Notes under the pieces: generated by a model
Told to the model about the DNA's origin: nothing
Databases searched by the model: none
The model's input: the letters and a program-made list of their open reading frames with translations, nothing else
Position numbers and translations under genes: made by a program
DNA from: Opisthorchis felineus
Lineage: Eukaryota > Platyhelminthes > Trematoda > Opisthorchiida > Opisthorchiidae
Direction: 5' to 3'
Length of the DNA: 64,000 nucleotides
Assembly (NCBI GenBank): GCA_004794785.1
Contig: SJOL01010342.1
Location: 158,284-222,283, forward strand
Shown here: positions 52,742 to 63,855 of the stretch, piece by piece
Numbering within the stretch: the first letter of the stretch is position 1
Layout: the number at the start of each line of letters is the position of its first letter

Positions 52742-52898
52742 TTATTCCCTCTTGAGGTTAACATTTAGTATGGATATGTGGACATAGTAACGCCAGTTGA
52801 GATTGGTCACACCGAGGAAGCCAAGGACCCTCTCTAAGGTCATCAATCCACTCAGATAATCAATGGCTAGAATAGACTTATAAGATTCGTTTTCGAAG
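52742..52898 (-). CDS. Candidate 3' exon of an unidentified minus-strand gene
   Basis: An acceptor AAATTCCCTTGGTTTCAG ends at 52899. The frame runs to a stop at 52742. It needs two bases from the preceding exon, exactly what the candidate exon at 53086-53271 supplies across a 187-nt intron. The peptide contains SILAIDYLSGLMTLERVL and later NWRYYVHISILNVN. The order IDxxSGxxTLxRxL...YYVxIxxxN resembles the second half of a cadherin repeat, but calcium-binding motifs such as DxD or DxNDN are not seen in this piece. Cadherin-like is the best guess, unproven. Confidence 0.35.
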
Positions 52899-53085
52899 CT
52901 GAAACCAAGGGAATTTCCGATAGGCTTCTTTGCGCACATGTGTGCAGAAATCTAGAAAGTGTCGTTTAGTCCACTGGAAAAGAAACCCCAGTTGCGTTAG
53001 TCATTTGACTAGCTGGTTTCCTTGGCCAATGACAGAGCTCACCAACGTCTGTAGCCGTAAATTATAGTAAAATTACGTCAATTAC

Positions 53086-53271
53086 CGACAGATGTTTTGT
53101 GAACAAAAACGTACATGTACTCGTACATTTAAGTTGAGGAAATGCAATGTGTTTCGTGCCCCAAATTGAAAGCCACTTGCTAAGGCAAGCTGTTGAACAA
53201 TATGCCTAGAGTGTCCATATTTCACAAGGAGATCTTCCGAGAAGACGGAAATGGAAGATGGCGAAGAAGTG
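53086..53271 (-). CDS. Candidate exon upstream of 52742-52898, unidentified gene
   Basis: An acceptor GAGCTTTCTTCCTAG (53272) and donor TGTCG|GTAATT (53085) bracket a 186-nt open frame whose exit phase fits the next exon. The peptide is Ser-rich at the start (STSSPSSISVF), then has EDLLVKYGHSRHIVQQLALA and NTLHFLNLNVRVHVRFCSQN. No family recognised. The acceptor lies 45 bp from the left end of the foldback element at 53316, so that element sits in the upstream intron if the gene is real. Confidence 0.35.
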
Positions 53272-53365
53272 CTAGGAAGAAAGCTCACACAATTCTTTTG
53301 GAACACATATGAAGTTTGTATAGATGTGATACACTGCCAACAAGGTCGCTGAAAACTCTTCGACA

Positions 53366-53408
53366 ACCCACGGCCGGTTTCCTCTTCTTGGGACTCATCA
53401 GCAAGGCA
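53366..53408 (-). ncRNA. Decayed hammerhead in left foldback arm
   Basis: CTGATGA is intact on the minus strand (53401-53395). A base is missing between helix II and the GAAA box, the cleavage triplet is GCC instead of GTC, and helix I no longer pairs. Expected to be inactive. Confidence 0.6.
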
Positions 53409-53544
53409 CAGTCCCCGAGTTCTACCTGAATCTAAATTGGACCGATTTCGACAAAAATCTCATTTGCATATGAATTTGGTTTTCACAAGAAACTCAACTG
53501 AATCTCTCGTTTAGGATGTTTTTGGTTGACTGCTCGAAGACTGC

Positions 53545-53587
53545 GCCTACCTGATGAACCCCAAGAAAGGAAAAACCGGCCGTAGGT
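53545..53587 (+). ncRNA. Decayed hammerhead in right foldback arm
   Basis: Helix I GCCTAC (53545-53550) and CTGATGA are present. The 3' strand of helix I is GTAGG, which pairs perfectly with CCTAC where the 33.5-kb copy has a G-U pair. The GAAA box is AAAA, helix II is broken and the cleavage triplet is GCC, so cleavage is not expected. Confidence 0.6.
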
Positions 53588-53636
53588 TGGCGCGGAATTT
53601 TCACAACCTTATAAGTAGTGTATTACGTCTATACAA

Positions 53637-54235
53637 TGTATAGCAACATCTCGGTGACCTTCTACCACTGAATTCGTCTTACTGAACAGTACGCTTTCAG
53701 TCAATGTGGCCAGAATCACTGGAGATCATTTAGCGGTTCAGAGAACATGAAACTTCTGAGGACTTCAGCCTATAGTCCGGCTGTTCCATCTGAGTAGGTT
53801 CATATGAATACCATGGGTGTGCTCAGATTGCACTGAAGAAGCACGTGACAGATTTCTCAACTACAATTGGGGCAGTTTAGCAACGGCATCACATGTTATC
53901 CTTACTCACAAGGGTCGTGCAACTAGGATACTATCCAGAAACCGTTCCATCCTCCTGTGCATGGAAGCAAGGAAATGCACTGGCAAAAACCCGTTCAGGG
54001 CAACTGTTTTGTTTACGATTGTGGTGTTGGTAGACTGAGATTGGACGTGGTGCCTCCGTAGTCTACTTACTTTTCTTATTGTCACTTGTCAAATCATCAT
54101 ATCGACACGTCTGTCTCCGGGGGTCTGAGCACCAGGACTTACCGCTCTGTTCGCCATGCATCGGGCTCAGCGGCATTTTCCGTGTCTCGGACTTTGGTAA
54201 CAGCCTTAAACACTTCGAAGTCTATTTTCAAACCC
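53637..54235. other. Unassigned DNA upstream of the LINE fossil
   Basis: A 73-codon frame at 53817-54038 and frames at 54079-54264 have no recognised domain. Part may be the 5' region of the LINE fossil that follows. Confidence 0.35.
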
Positions 54236-55470
54236 CAAAATCCCGTCTACTTAGCTTCATTTAATTTTCGCACTCTTGCCCGTACGCTCAATTTCCCTCA
54301 AATTGACGTATGTCCTCCGTCAGAAACAGATAAGTACTGCGATTAAGCCGACTGGCTATCGCTGTCTTTCAGGTTCACGCTGCGCACCTCCGGTGATGCA
54401 GAGACCGCTGCGGCTGGATATACCGGGGTGGATTTTTGTTAGGCCACCAAGCGGAAGCGCTACAGCTTGACTGGACACCCGTTGGTGGTTGCTTCTGTGG
54501 GGTTCGTTTGGTAAGGTTGCGAAAGCATCTAGAAAAGTAGAGGTGAATCGGTCCACGTTTATTGTGCCTGTTTATGCTCCTAAGGACTGCTGCTCTGAGT
54601 GTGCCAAAAAACGGTTTCTATGACGCTCTGAGTGTTATTTTACAACGTACTAAAAGCACAGATATAGGTGTGGTTGCCTGTTAAATGAATGCTCAGGTGG
54701 GGCTGCTGAGGTCCAATCGGATGTGCGTTCTGGATTTGACACGAGACACACGGACAAGGAGGAGCAGCTGCTTCAGATGTGTGCAAATCACTATTTCTTT
54801 GCAGGACCGATTCCAGGAATAGCGGAAATCAATCAGCAGCGCGGTCCTTACCAAAAAACCAGCCCTGACTCCAAGTAGACCACATTGCCATCAGTTACCG
54901 GTGACGAGGGTTGGTCACTTCCTACCAATCCTTTTGGAAGACCAGTGTGGACGACGACAATGAACTTGTTTGCCACTGTTCCCATTGTGTTTTCTGGTCT
55001 ACGCTAAATATACCTATCTCAGCCTTTTGGATGCTTATCAACCCAGAAATCAAACAAACCTGTCAGAGCCGGCCCTTGAAAGCTTGTCGGATGGCCCGAT
55101 GTTGGACATTCACGGCCAATGGAAACAGATATCCAAGGCCCTATTCTACGGCGGAAGTCCAAACTGTGGTACCACCCGGGAAACCCCACCCAAAGATTAT
55201 GGCTCTGATAGGACCGTGGCTTTACTGGAGGCCCGGTGACAGATTCCTTCTGGTTGCAACCAGAACCTATCTTCACACGTTATCCGAACCCCAGTGGAAC
55301 TGAGCCCCTGTGCAAACTGGGGAGCTTGGTAGAACCAGAAGGCTAAAGAAACGGAAGATGTGAAAACTGCTGGAAATTTCCAATGACTGTTTGCTTCAAC
55401 TGCTTTTGAGCTAATGGTCTGAGCGGGCTTAATATGATCGGCAGCGCTTCGCTTGTCTCTAAACCCTTGG
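54236..55470 (+). pseudogene. Fossil non-LTR retrotransposon, RTE/CR1-like endonuclease and linker
   Basis: The plus strand, read across frame changes and stops, gives blocks typical of the apurinic-endonuclease domain of trematode LINEs. These are LASFNFRTL and IDVCPPSET (54248-54330), RFTLRTSGDAETAAAGYTGV (from 54371), QLDWTPV with CGVRL (about 54465-54515), FIVPVYAPKDCC (about 54560-54595), MNAQVG (near 54690, with a stop replacing the catalytic D) and VDHIAISYR (about 54880). Past the endonuclease, WKQISKAL, SDRTVALLEARRQIPSGC and a TRK-type stretch match the linker before the reverse transcriptase. The RT itself is not recognisable. At least four in-frame stops and a frameshift show it is dead. 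No protein is produced. Confidence 0.75.
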
Positions 55471-57254
55471 CGTTTTTGTGTTACGTAATAGGATTAGGAA
55501 GCAGTTGATGTTTCATTCCGATGACCACTATCTAACAGATGCCTGATACGGAGAATGCGGAGATGTGACTTAACCATGGGCCTGAAGGTTTTTCTAACAG
55601 TATTTCGATAACATGCTTTAGAATTTGTCCAACCACACGTCCTGCAGAGCAGATCTTAGTGTGATCGGGTGGTGCTATCAAAAGTACAGTGGTGCAGCAG
55701 TGAATCTGCAAGAAAAATTGCCGGGAAATAAGCACACATGAGAAATTCACACGAAAAAAAGGAACCGTGGAAAGACAGTGTCATAATGAGGCGAGAAGGA
55801 AGCGGAATCCACAGGACAATTTAGAAACGTTGCTTGAACTCGTTTTGTTGCTTGTCATCCGTGTAGAAATCGGGCGGATTAAGTTGGGTTATCTACAAAC
55901 GCCAAAAGTGAAGTTTTCGAAAGATTCTTCAAGAATCGTCAAATGGGATTCTGTACCACTAAAGTGGGTAGCAATTGGTACCTTTACCCCAGATTCACAC
56001 TGAGTCAAGCCAAAGTTGCCAGAAGATGACGAAGCCCACTTTGCTGTATTGAACTAGGCATGGGATGCTGCCAATGGTCGGTTAGGGTCGAAGAAAAGGC
56101 CGATTGGACATCCAACAAAGGCAAGAAAACGAGGAAGCCCGCTGTACACTAAAAGAATAGAGGAAATGAATCAACACTCGGGGGGTTTCAAAAATCTGTG
56201 CAGTTCTGTTATACAGAATGGCTTGTGTTCTCTAGAGTCTTAAAATGAACCAAGATCCACACCGAAGATGTAATTACAGCTTGGTGATTCGACGAATGCA
56301 CGTGGTCCAAAATGTCATTCTGAAACTAATGCGTTGTCTGCTGTTTAAATTTCAACGTTTGTCCACCAGAATTCCCGAAGGCCAGACATTTCTCCCTTGC
56401 GAGCCTGTCAACTTTCCTGATGAGTGTACCTTACTTTCCCGGTACGTTTCCGGGACATCTTAATTGGGGATACAAATGATCAATTATGTGTCGCTTTGTC
56501 CAACTGACCCAGTGAATTACAATACTATTTATCTTGGGCTATGTTTAGACTCATTGAATTTTCCAACGTTTTTTCGTGACCTAGTTCTTGCAATCAAGAA
56601 TCGACCACTGCTGTATGCTATGTAAGAATCAAACAAGTATCTAGTGGATTTTTTCGACGGAACAACAACAACTCTTCGCCTAATGTTGTTGACAGATCAC
56701 ATCTGATCCCCCTTAAGGGGGTTCACCATACTGAGGCGACTCCCGGGTTTCCGCGATATCATATGTCCCACCTGAGCTCAGACTGGATGCATTTCGTGAA
56801 ATCCACTCATTTCCAGACGAATTCGGTTTTAATGTTTCACTTGAGTGAAACACAGCCGAGTTCCTCATTCATGATGTAGAACTCCGTATCAACGGAAACG
56901 TGTTTTAGGTGAATCGCTCATTTGAGGAGTATCGTAAAAAGGGACCTCACTTTGGATTCACTTTAGTCATTTTAGCGTCATTGTGATTTGCAACTGACTG
57001 TATTGCACCACTTGCCTACAATGCGTCACGAAGAGACTGGACCTTAGTGTGGTGTGACGGTCTGCGCATCTCAACAACCCATTGAGCTATACTGGGGGGT
57101 GTTCCCGTGACACTCACAGAGTCTCTCCTAACAGGTTGGGCAACGGTTAGGGGTTCGACAACTACAGTCTCCTGGTCTTCCAGGTTTGGGCTTGGAACAT
57201 GTGGCTACTTGCTCCGTAGAAATGGTATTGCATTTGCATTTCCCGCTAAACACC
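55471..57254. other. Unassigned DNA downstream of the LINE fossil
   Basis: A plus-strand frame at 55767-56003 and a minus-strand frame at 55532-55750 have no recognised domain. Decayed LINE sequence may continue here. At 57060-57160 a box-A-like string (minus strand) and GGGTTCGACAACT (plus strand) occur but in incompatible orientations. Confidence 0.35.
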
Positions 57255-57305
57255 ACTGCCTTGCAGTTAGGCTTTTGAGCCAAAGGTTGAGGACCCTAAT
57301 CGTCC
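57255..57305. repeat. Single diverged unit of the 72-bp minisatellite family
   Basis: CTGCCTTGCAGTTAGGCTTT and the following TGAGCCAAAGGTTGAGG align with the unit starting at 16877 (CTGCCTCACGGGTCAGACTT, TGAGTCAGGGGCTAAGG). This is probably a decayed piece of the same interspersed repeat. Confidence 0.5.
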
Positions 57306-57595
57306 TCTTGTCTAGGTGTGGGAGCCCTGACAGTATCCCAGCCTACGTACAACCATGATACCTACGTACGGCAGCGAAGCATCTGCGTTGAACACTGATG
57401 TTATGCTGCCGATGATGATGACTTTCGTACAATGTAGTGTTCAAGTGAAACTTAATATCGACGGAAACTCTGTGATTACGTCTACTTGCTTGTTCCCATG
57501 CGCGCCGAGCCCGGTCTAAAGTTGTCAAAACGTTTTCTGCAGTCGTAAGTAGTGGTTTCCGCCGAACAACTTTGCACTTTTGTCTTGTCACTTAC

Positions 57596-57859
57596 AACGC
57601 GTCCATACTGGTTTTCACGAGGTGTTGTGCCACTGCAGCCTCTCTGCTGAGGCCATGGGTCAAAGTAGAAGCGCGGTTTGAAACTCCAAGCTAAATCACC
57701 CCGAAGAAAATAGGTACAGTATGTTATAACAACTGAACCGCTGATTCGATATGGTGGAACTGACGGCTGCGTTGACCAATTATCACTGACCCCAAAGTCG
57801 TAATCGAACAAGACGTTACCGTACCTAATAGACAGGTTATAATCCTGGAACTCTGAGCC
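57596..57859 (-). CDS. Laminin-G-like domain exon (second of two)
   Basis: A textbook acceptor (TAACTGCTTGTTTTCAG, ending 57860) and a perfect GTT|GTAAGT donor (57595) enclose 264 nt, phase 0 at both ends. The peptide begins GSEFQDYNLSIRYGNVLFDY followed by DFG. This matches the core strands of laminin-G domains (xLLYxG...DYxxLxLxxGxLxFxxDxG) when read after the upstream exon that ends TVVLYS. Further on it has a CTY, LAWSFKPRFYFDPW and a GC pair of motifs, plausibly the C-terminal disulfide region. Laminin-G domains occur in secreted or membrane adhesion proteins such as neurexins, CASPR and agrin. Which one this is cannot be told. The gene continues toward lower coordinates but no further exon was linked. 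Confidence 0.5.
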
Positions 57860-58042
57860 CTGAAAACAAGCAGTTAACTCATACAGCTGAATATCTTTGA
57901 AAGTATGCATAAACCAGTTCAAATAGACGTTTAGGGAAAAGATCAAGCAAAGAAATCCCCGAAGTGCCTCGAATACATAATCCTTTCAAGACCGAATAGT
58001 TGTGATTGAGAGGCCAATATTCATCTTCTTTTCAGATATTAC
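57860..58042 (-). other. 183-nt intron between the laminin-G-like exons
   Basis: Bounded by GC|GTAATA and TTTTCAG. It contains a branch-point-like TTAAC 16 bases before the acceptor AG. Its size is close to the 187-nt intron proposed at 52899-53085. Confidence 0.45.
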
Positions 58043-58188
58043 GCTATACAGTACCACAGTCCGTTCCCTGTTACGCCGATGCGCAGTAATTGCACCTTGT
58101 TTGTAGCGCAGTTGTTCCGATATGAAAGTAGCGTCACCGGAGAATATCACCGACTCACGATACAATGACGTTCTATAGTCGCAATACC
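58043..58188 (-). CDS. Laminin-G-like domain exon (first of two)
   Basis: A strong acceptor (CGATCTGTGCCCTTTTAG, ending 58189) opens a 146-nt frame that exits in phase 0 at AGC|GTAATA, matching the phase of the next exon. The peptide has CDYRTSLYRES, then VIFSGDATFISEQL, AHRRNRER and TVVLYS at the end. In laminin-G domains an F-x-G-x strand is followed about 20 residues later by an RT-like turn and a hydrophobic LLYSG strand completed by the next exon, as here. The donor is weaker than its partners. Upstream exons lie toward 59 kb or beyond, so this gene may overlap the arrestin-domain gene on the other strand. Confidence 0.45.
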
Positions 58189-59455
58189 CTAAAAGGGCAC
58201 AGATCGAGAAATAATGCACGCAATAGTTTGCATATTTAACCTGTTACTCGTGCATGCATATTACCGGAACAATTGCGCGGTCAATACTTACGTGGGGACC
58301 CGGTGAAAATAAACGCGGTGCGAAGGCTGATTTTTAATGGACTTCACTCAGTCTTGTCATGTATGTTATGACCATTCCCCGGCAGTCAGAGAACCATCCG
58401 TTCAGTTTTGGTCAGGCCGGTCGTGACTATTCCAGTGTACTATCGACTATAGTACGACAACGTCGTTGTGTCATGGCAAAATGGACATAAATGTTTCAAT
58501 TACAGCTTCATGATAAGTTAATGATATGTTGTTCCAGGTGACGTCCCATTAACTTTAAGACATATCTGTCCTAACCACTGATCTCGTGATCAATATATCC
58601 ACAGACCAGAAGGGATAAGAAACGGAATACGCTACTTATTCTTCAAAAAGCTCAGGATGATAATCAATTGTGTACAGTCCTACGCATTCAGATGTTTCCG
58701 GGAATTCTAGGAAAGCATTGTATTCTGAAGTCAAGTGCTAACAAAACTTGAAAAAAGCCAATCCTTTTAACTATGTGCCTTTTATTTTCGTTGAAACTTC
58801 CGCCAGTTTCTGAAATTCAAATGCACCGTGCTATAACCTAACAAACCAGCACGAAAGTCTCACATATGGTATCATCTGTATTAACATTGAAAACTAAATA
58901 AAAGGACATTTTTAAAATGAAGACAAAATATCTGGTAGTCAGATTGAGCAGTGTTGACTTTTTTTATCTAAATCCCCCAAAGTGCACTCTGATGAATGGG
59001 TACTACATGGTTTTGCTCTCACATGGCAGTCGGAAGCAAGTGATGTACCGTAATCAGTGCATGGCTGCATGTTTAACGTGCATCTAGAAATACCTCCATC
59101 CATGTAGTGACCTTATTAGGACAATGAAAATCTCTGGTAATCTGACACCATTGAGCTGACAGTCCACATGCAACATAAGAGATTAGGCTTTGTATGTGAG
59201 TAACTGAAGCCAGGTTTTGCGGATGTGTCACATGAATAATGATTGGATACAATGATAACACAGTCTGATCATTCGGATGGTCAACTTATGGCAGACCATT
59301 GTGGAAGCTGACTCAGTTTTGGAATAGTCTTCCCCGAATCACACTGTCATAACACACAAAAGATTAATTCGATATGTTCTAGCAAAATAAAGTATTGACC
59401 TCATCCACAGATGACTTGAGGGATGTAGCGAACGGAAGATTTTACTCGCATCAGA
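58189..59455. other. Interval between two divergently oriented genes
   Basis: Lies between the minus-strand laminin-G-like exon and the plus-strand arrestin start codon. It should hold the arrestin gene's promoter and 5' UTR, but no TATA box or other element was identified with confidence. A short minus-strand open segment near 59110-59160 follows GTGGACTGTCAG and could be a small exon. Confidence 0.35.
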
Positions 59456-59603
59456 ATGGCCGAACGAGAAGCAAACGGGAAGTCGCAACACGCTTTACAG
59501 CTATGTGTCCACCTAAACCGGGATAAACCACAAATTTACAGGTCTGGTGAGGTGATTACGGGAAGATTGGAGCTTAATTGTGCTCACATTCTGAGTGTTA
59601 AAG
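59456..59603 (+). CDS. Arrestin-domain-containing (ARRDC-like) protein, first coding exon
   Basis: The ATG sits in a good initiation context (AGAATGG) and the 148-nt exon ends at GTTAAAG|GTAAGAA. The 49 residues contain VHLNRDKPQIYRSGEVITGR followed by LELN and ILSVK. This is the signature start of the N-terminal arrestin fold in the alpha-arrestin family (xxYxPGExVxGxVxLxLxxxLxVK). Family members act in the cytoplasm as adaptors that link membrane cargo to Nedd4-type ubiquitin ligases and endocytosis. Visual or beta arrestins are less likely because the GEVITG strand and short N-terminus fit alpha-arrestins. A 14-residue polar N-terminal extension (MAEREANGKSQHAL) precedes the domain. The reading frame past the donor continues about 60 codons as intron. 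Confidence 0.75.
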
Positions 59604-62600
59604 GTAAGAAGTACATGAATGTATTTTCTCCTTACCACTGTTTAACTCTACTATTGTCGGCCTGTGTTCTAACACAAGTCATCCTTCGTTCATTCATTCT
59701 TCATTCTGAGTGCACAATGGTTTTCCCTACCACTTCAATCAGACTGTGGCAGATGCCCATTTTCCTAATTTATCTGCTCAGGTAGAAGGATAAAGATGTT
59801 GCAATCCTTTGTGATAGGTGTATAGCGGATAACCATATCCAATCTGCCGTCACAGGTAAACGGGTCTGTACAATCAGTCGAAAGTACCTTGATATCTGAG
59901 AACTCAATTTCAGAAAGGTCTGATCAACCGTCCCACCCCTGACACAAACAATCCGTTATTTCATGTAAGTTAACTGGTTGATGAGGCTTCATATGAAAGA
60001 CCAATATGTGAGTTTTGTTTCGGCTTGCATAATAAATTACCGCTGGATTTCGTTTTGCGTCGCTAGCTAATTAGTGCATCACATCAGTCTGTGCCAGGTT
60101 TTAAAATCCTACCTCTCAAATTCATGGCAGGTATTCTAGCAGTTTCTTTCGACTGTCGTCCCATGCTGGTCGTAGAACCCGTCGGTTTTCTCTCTTTTTC
60201 CGTGAACTCTGCCTCAATCCAATCATACGAAGTGGTACGCGAGCAGTCAAAAGCATGCCCATTTGGTGGACACGAGTCACACAGTGAACCCACACAAAGC
60301 CTTCAAAATGGTGCGTAGAATCGCACAAAACCTTCAAAAACTATGCAGACACGCACAATGGAAATAGCTGAGGCAGTTAGCATCAGAATGAACATATACA
60401 ACTTGTGCAACAAAAGGCTGACCATAGCCCCGCAGATAAATAGGCCTAGTATTCAGCACAGAACGGGTCAGTTTTATTATCAAACGCCAAATAAGACTTG
60501 ACAGCCAAGTAAGCACATCGGTTATTAGGCATCTGAGTGATTTTCTGTTTTCCTCCCGCCAATCTATTGCTCGTTTTCCATACGCTACCACAATTCATAG
60601 CACTGGGCTGATGGCTATTTGAAACCAGTTTGTTAGACGCCAAAAATTTCCGCCCAATATATACCCAGCATCCGAAACCCATCTCTTCGTCAACAGTGTG
60701 TCATAGGTGAACCGCGAGCGTTTTTCTCATGTGAGTGGCTGTTGTTGATATAAACTTCAATGCAAACACGCGGAGGCCTTTCGAAAGCAGTTAACCAGCC
60801 TAAATAAGATGGAATAAAACCGAGCACCCCTACCAGTTCTTTTTCACCACCTGTTACTTCAGGTTCCAACAGGATATCGCACTTTTCCAGATAATTTACC
60901 ATAACATTGTGTTGTCGCATCAGTAACGTGGGAATGGTTGGTCAAGTTGCAAGTCTGTAATCGGATGACAACCAGCACTGTCATCTAGCTATACGATAGA
61001 AGTGTTAGACTGGGTTTTCTTACGGCTTCAGCAATCTTAGCTTCGGCAAATGTAGACCTACCTAAGCATTTACATGTCACTTCCATGGTGGTTTAAGTGA
61101 AGATTTTGGTGACCTGCGAATGCAGTTCGGCACCTACAAATTGGCAAGTCTAGGTGATTGTGGATATACTCACAATTACAACGGATGATACGCCCTAGTT
61201 CTAGCATTGAGGTGCTTCGCGCCCCAAAGTTTTACAGGACTGTACAGAAGGCCGTGTCAAGTACCTGATCTTTCGAAGTTATGAGGACCAGACTGAGGTT
61301 TTTGAAACTTGACTGAAATCTGTCGGAAAGCGAAATGTTAGTTGTTCCAGGGTTTGGGGTCCAATATTCAGCCGACCGTAAACAAGTTGCCGCAATTACC
61401 GAACATTGTATAGACAACGTATCGGTTTGCGCATCAAGGCATATCGGATTCTGTTGATCTTGAATCGTTTGAGAACTTTAGTGTTCGGAAGTCAATCTGG
61501 ACACATTATTCGATGTATCATAAGCCGGTACTATGAACTAAAATTGTCAAGCATCTTAATGGGCCGTTGGTAAATAATTCATTTTTCGCTACCACAAATT
61601 GGAGAAGGTAGTACGACAGTAATAAGTTCGTGCCGACGTGCTTCCAGTGACTGCGTCGAAGTTGCTTATTGGGGGTTAGTGCTTGACTTGGAAACCATCA
61701 TATAGTTCTGTATCATTTGTCAAGTCTGTGGATGGAGTTTCGCATAGGTAATGAAAACTTTTACAGCAGATTTACTTGGGGTATCCACTGTTGCATAATT
61801 CGCATTGATTGGTAAACGACAATTATGGTAGTCTGTTAATTTTGAAACACGGCGAGATGCTGCCAGGGCACGCACTGTGGTTGCTCCCTAGTATTCCGTC
61901 CCCGAATGTGAAGGCATCCGGAAAAGGCAGCACGGATCATTGACTTGTGCAGCTTCATTTCAGATGTAAAGCGTTTGGAGTTGAAGACCATCTAGATGAG
62001 ATTGGATCCGTAAGCCACCCTCGAATCAAGAAACGTTTCTGCGCAAACTGTAGTCATATGGAGATTCAAGAACTATGACTCTATGGCGTGATTCTGCTTC
62101 TCTACCGTTTCAACTTTGTACTCGGTCGAGACGGTGTCTTTGGTATACACCGAAGATCTCACACCGGAGTGGAGAGATCTGATAACGTTGGCCTTTTGTC
62201 GGGAGTGGCTTAGATTCTAAGGAAGGCTTAAAAGTGACCCTTTGTTAATTTATTCAAAGTCTATGGAAGGAATAAATAACAGCATTTTCTTGGAGCTAGT
62301 GGGCTGCAAAAACAAGGTAAAACTTACTGCTTCCGCTTTGGAGGTCACATTATCCTTCTGGTATATTATCCTGAAATATCAACGTTCAGACATTTGTCTA
62401 CGATGAGGTATGGATTTTTTTCAGTGTATTGCGGAACAATTACCCTGTAGTTTTCCGTTTTATGTCGGGTTTTATTCTTTGAACAGCGGTATGATTGTGG
62501 CTTACTTGAACACTTGGGTGATATTTTCAGTTAAACAGGTTGTGTAAGCCAAAAGAAAACCTATGTCCCTCAATCTCAGTACATTCATTCAGCCTGTACG

Positions 62601-63079
62601 CACAAGCATTTGGTCTTCCTCGGCAGCTTTTCCGACTTGCAGATTAGATCCCATCCTTCAAAGTTTGGCATTCAAATGGAGGTTTAGAACGTTCACCTAC
62701 GGCCTAACATGACTATGCAAGATAGCCCGAACCTATTTTGGATGTTAGGGAATACGCCTTCCAAGAATCGAATATGTCTTCAGACGTATTACGTTTTTGT
62801 GAGGTGCGGGTGTCCTAGATAGGCCGAGGGGATTGCGTGCTCCTTCGACAGGTTCCTCCAAGTACTCTAAAGGATTATTCAACGTGTCCACTGTATACAG
62901 GATTGTTGGATTTTCTCACCCATTATTCACTCTTCACCCTGCGTATGTTGTCCAAAATTGCAACGCGTCTTACACGTCATTCACTATGGTGGCTACTAGA
63001 GGTGGTTACCTGGGCCCAACGACTAGCTCACTTTCTGTAGCGTAGCCTTAGGATGCAGGCAGTCTGATACCCAATGGCG

Positions 63080-63403
63080 CTGCTTATAGCAGAAGCGTTT
63101 TGGGCAATACCGGAAAAGTATGTAGGCCATGTCCCGGCGGTCGTGGTCAGTTGTTCAGCTAAAAGTGTGTCACTGATTCTCCCGGGAGAAACGCCTTATT
63201 GTCCTCATACTCCTATGGCAGAGGTAAGATTTTCCCCCCGGATCGTCTTGTTCTTAGCCAGGGCGCTCGCTGTTCTCTGTTCTGATTGATCTATTTCACG
63301 ATCACCTACTGATGAATGAAATTATGGGAGATGTAGTCGGCAAGATCAATTCAGCACTGAAGCCCGACCACTGCCAAAAGGTAGCAACATCTGGTCTATG
63401 TAT

Positions 63404-63435
<32 letters not shown>

Positions 63436-63440
63436 ATGTA
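63080..63440 (+). mobile_element. Microsatellite-tailed repeat, second copy
   Basis: Forward counterpart of the reverse-oriented copy at 16146-16640. Shared blocks are CCGGCGGTCRYG, GGAGAAACGCCTTAYTG, a GCACTGAAGCCCGAC block and the TA-rich 3' tail (63400-63439). The 5' minisatellite part is not recognisable here, so this copy appears 5'-truncated, which is usual for target-primed retroposons. Confidence 0.6.
63400..63439. repeat. (TA)n microsatellite
   Basis: TATATACATG followed by about fourteen TA dinucleotides. It forms the tail of the interspersed repeat just upstream. Confidence 0.95.
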
Positions 63441-63855
63441 ACATAGATCAGCAGTGCTTGTTGTATTGAACAATAGCGTCAAAAAAGGAAACTGGAGGTA
63501 ATAATGCCTAGTTGTCTTGATCGTGAGGTGCTTCGATCAAGCAGGCATACAACTCTATGGCCGTTTTCAACGACATTCTTTTAACAATGGGGTGTCGATC
63601 TTTACGTCATCTGAAACTTGTGCATTATACTGAAAGACGTTGATCTGCATATATTCTTCATTCCAGTTCTTTTGGTCGAACTCCTCGGTAGGGTGGTGGT
63701 CGTGGCTCCGTGTTCTCATAGGCCGAAGATCCCATGGTGGTGGACAAGCGAACGCAAGGCACTTCATCGAAAATTCTTCTCACATCAAAGCGCTGGCTAC
63801 GTAGTCAGACTTCCATCCAAATATAACCAGACAAAGTGTCCAAAATCTTTGGAAG

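Larger units (their letters stand above)
53316..53636. mobile_element. Foldback element with decayed hammerhead arms
   Basis: About 320 bp with inverted terminal repeats (left TTGTATAGATGTGATACACT, right ending with the reverse complement of TTGTATAGACGTAATACACT). Both arms carry a degenerate hammerhead region. The internal module (about 53450-53520) is in the opposite orientation to that of the 33520 copy. Divergence between the arms is greater than in the 33.5-kb copy, so the insertion is older. Confidence 0.75.
59604..63855 (+). other. Intron 1 of the arrestin-domain gene, 4.25 kb
   Basis: Inferred from the in-phase junction of exons 1 and 2. It contains the microsatellite-tailed repeat copy (63080-63440) and several open frames on both strands (for example 60690-60920 minus, which starts at an ATG) without domain signature. 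A tissue-specific or nested exon cannot be excluded. Confidence 0.55.

Noticed and set aside
57060..57165. tRNA-like promoter boxes near 57.1 kb
   Set aside because: The box-A-like string is on the minus strand and the box-B-like string on the plus strand, so they cannot form one pol III promoter. No cloverleaf can be folded.
60091..60318. Plus-strand open frame inside the arrestin intron as an intervening exon
   Set aside because: Inserting it would break the conserved arrestin strand that the direct exon 1 to exon 2 junction restores, and its donor is not evident.
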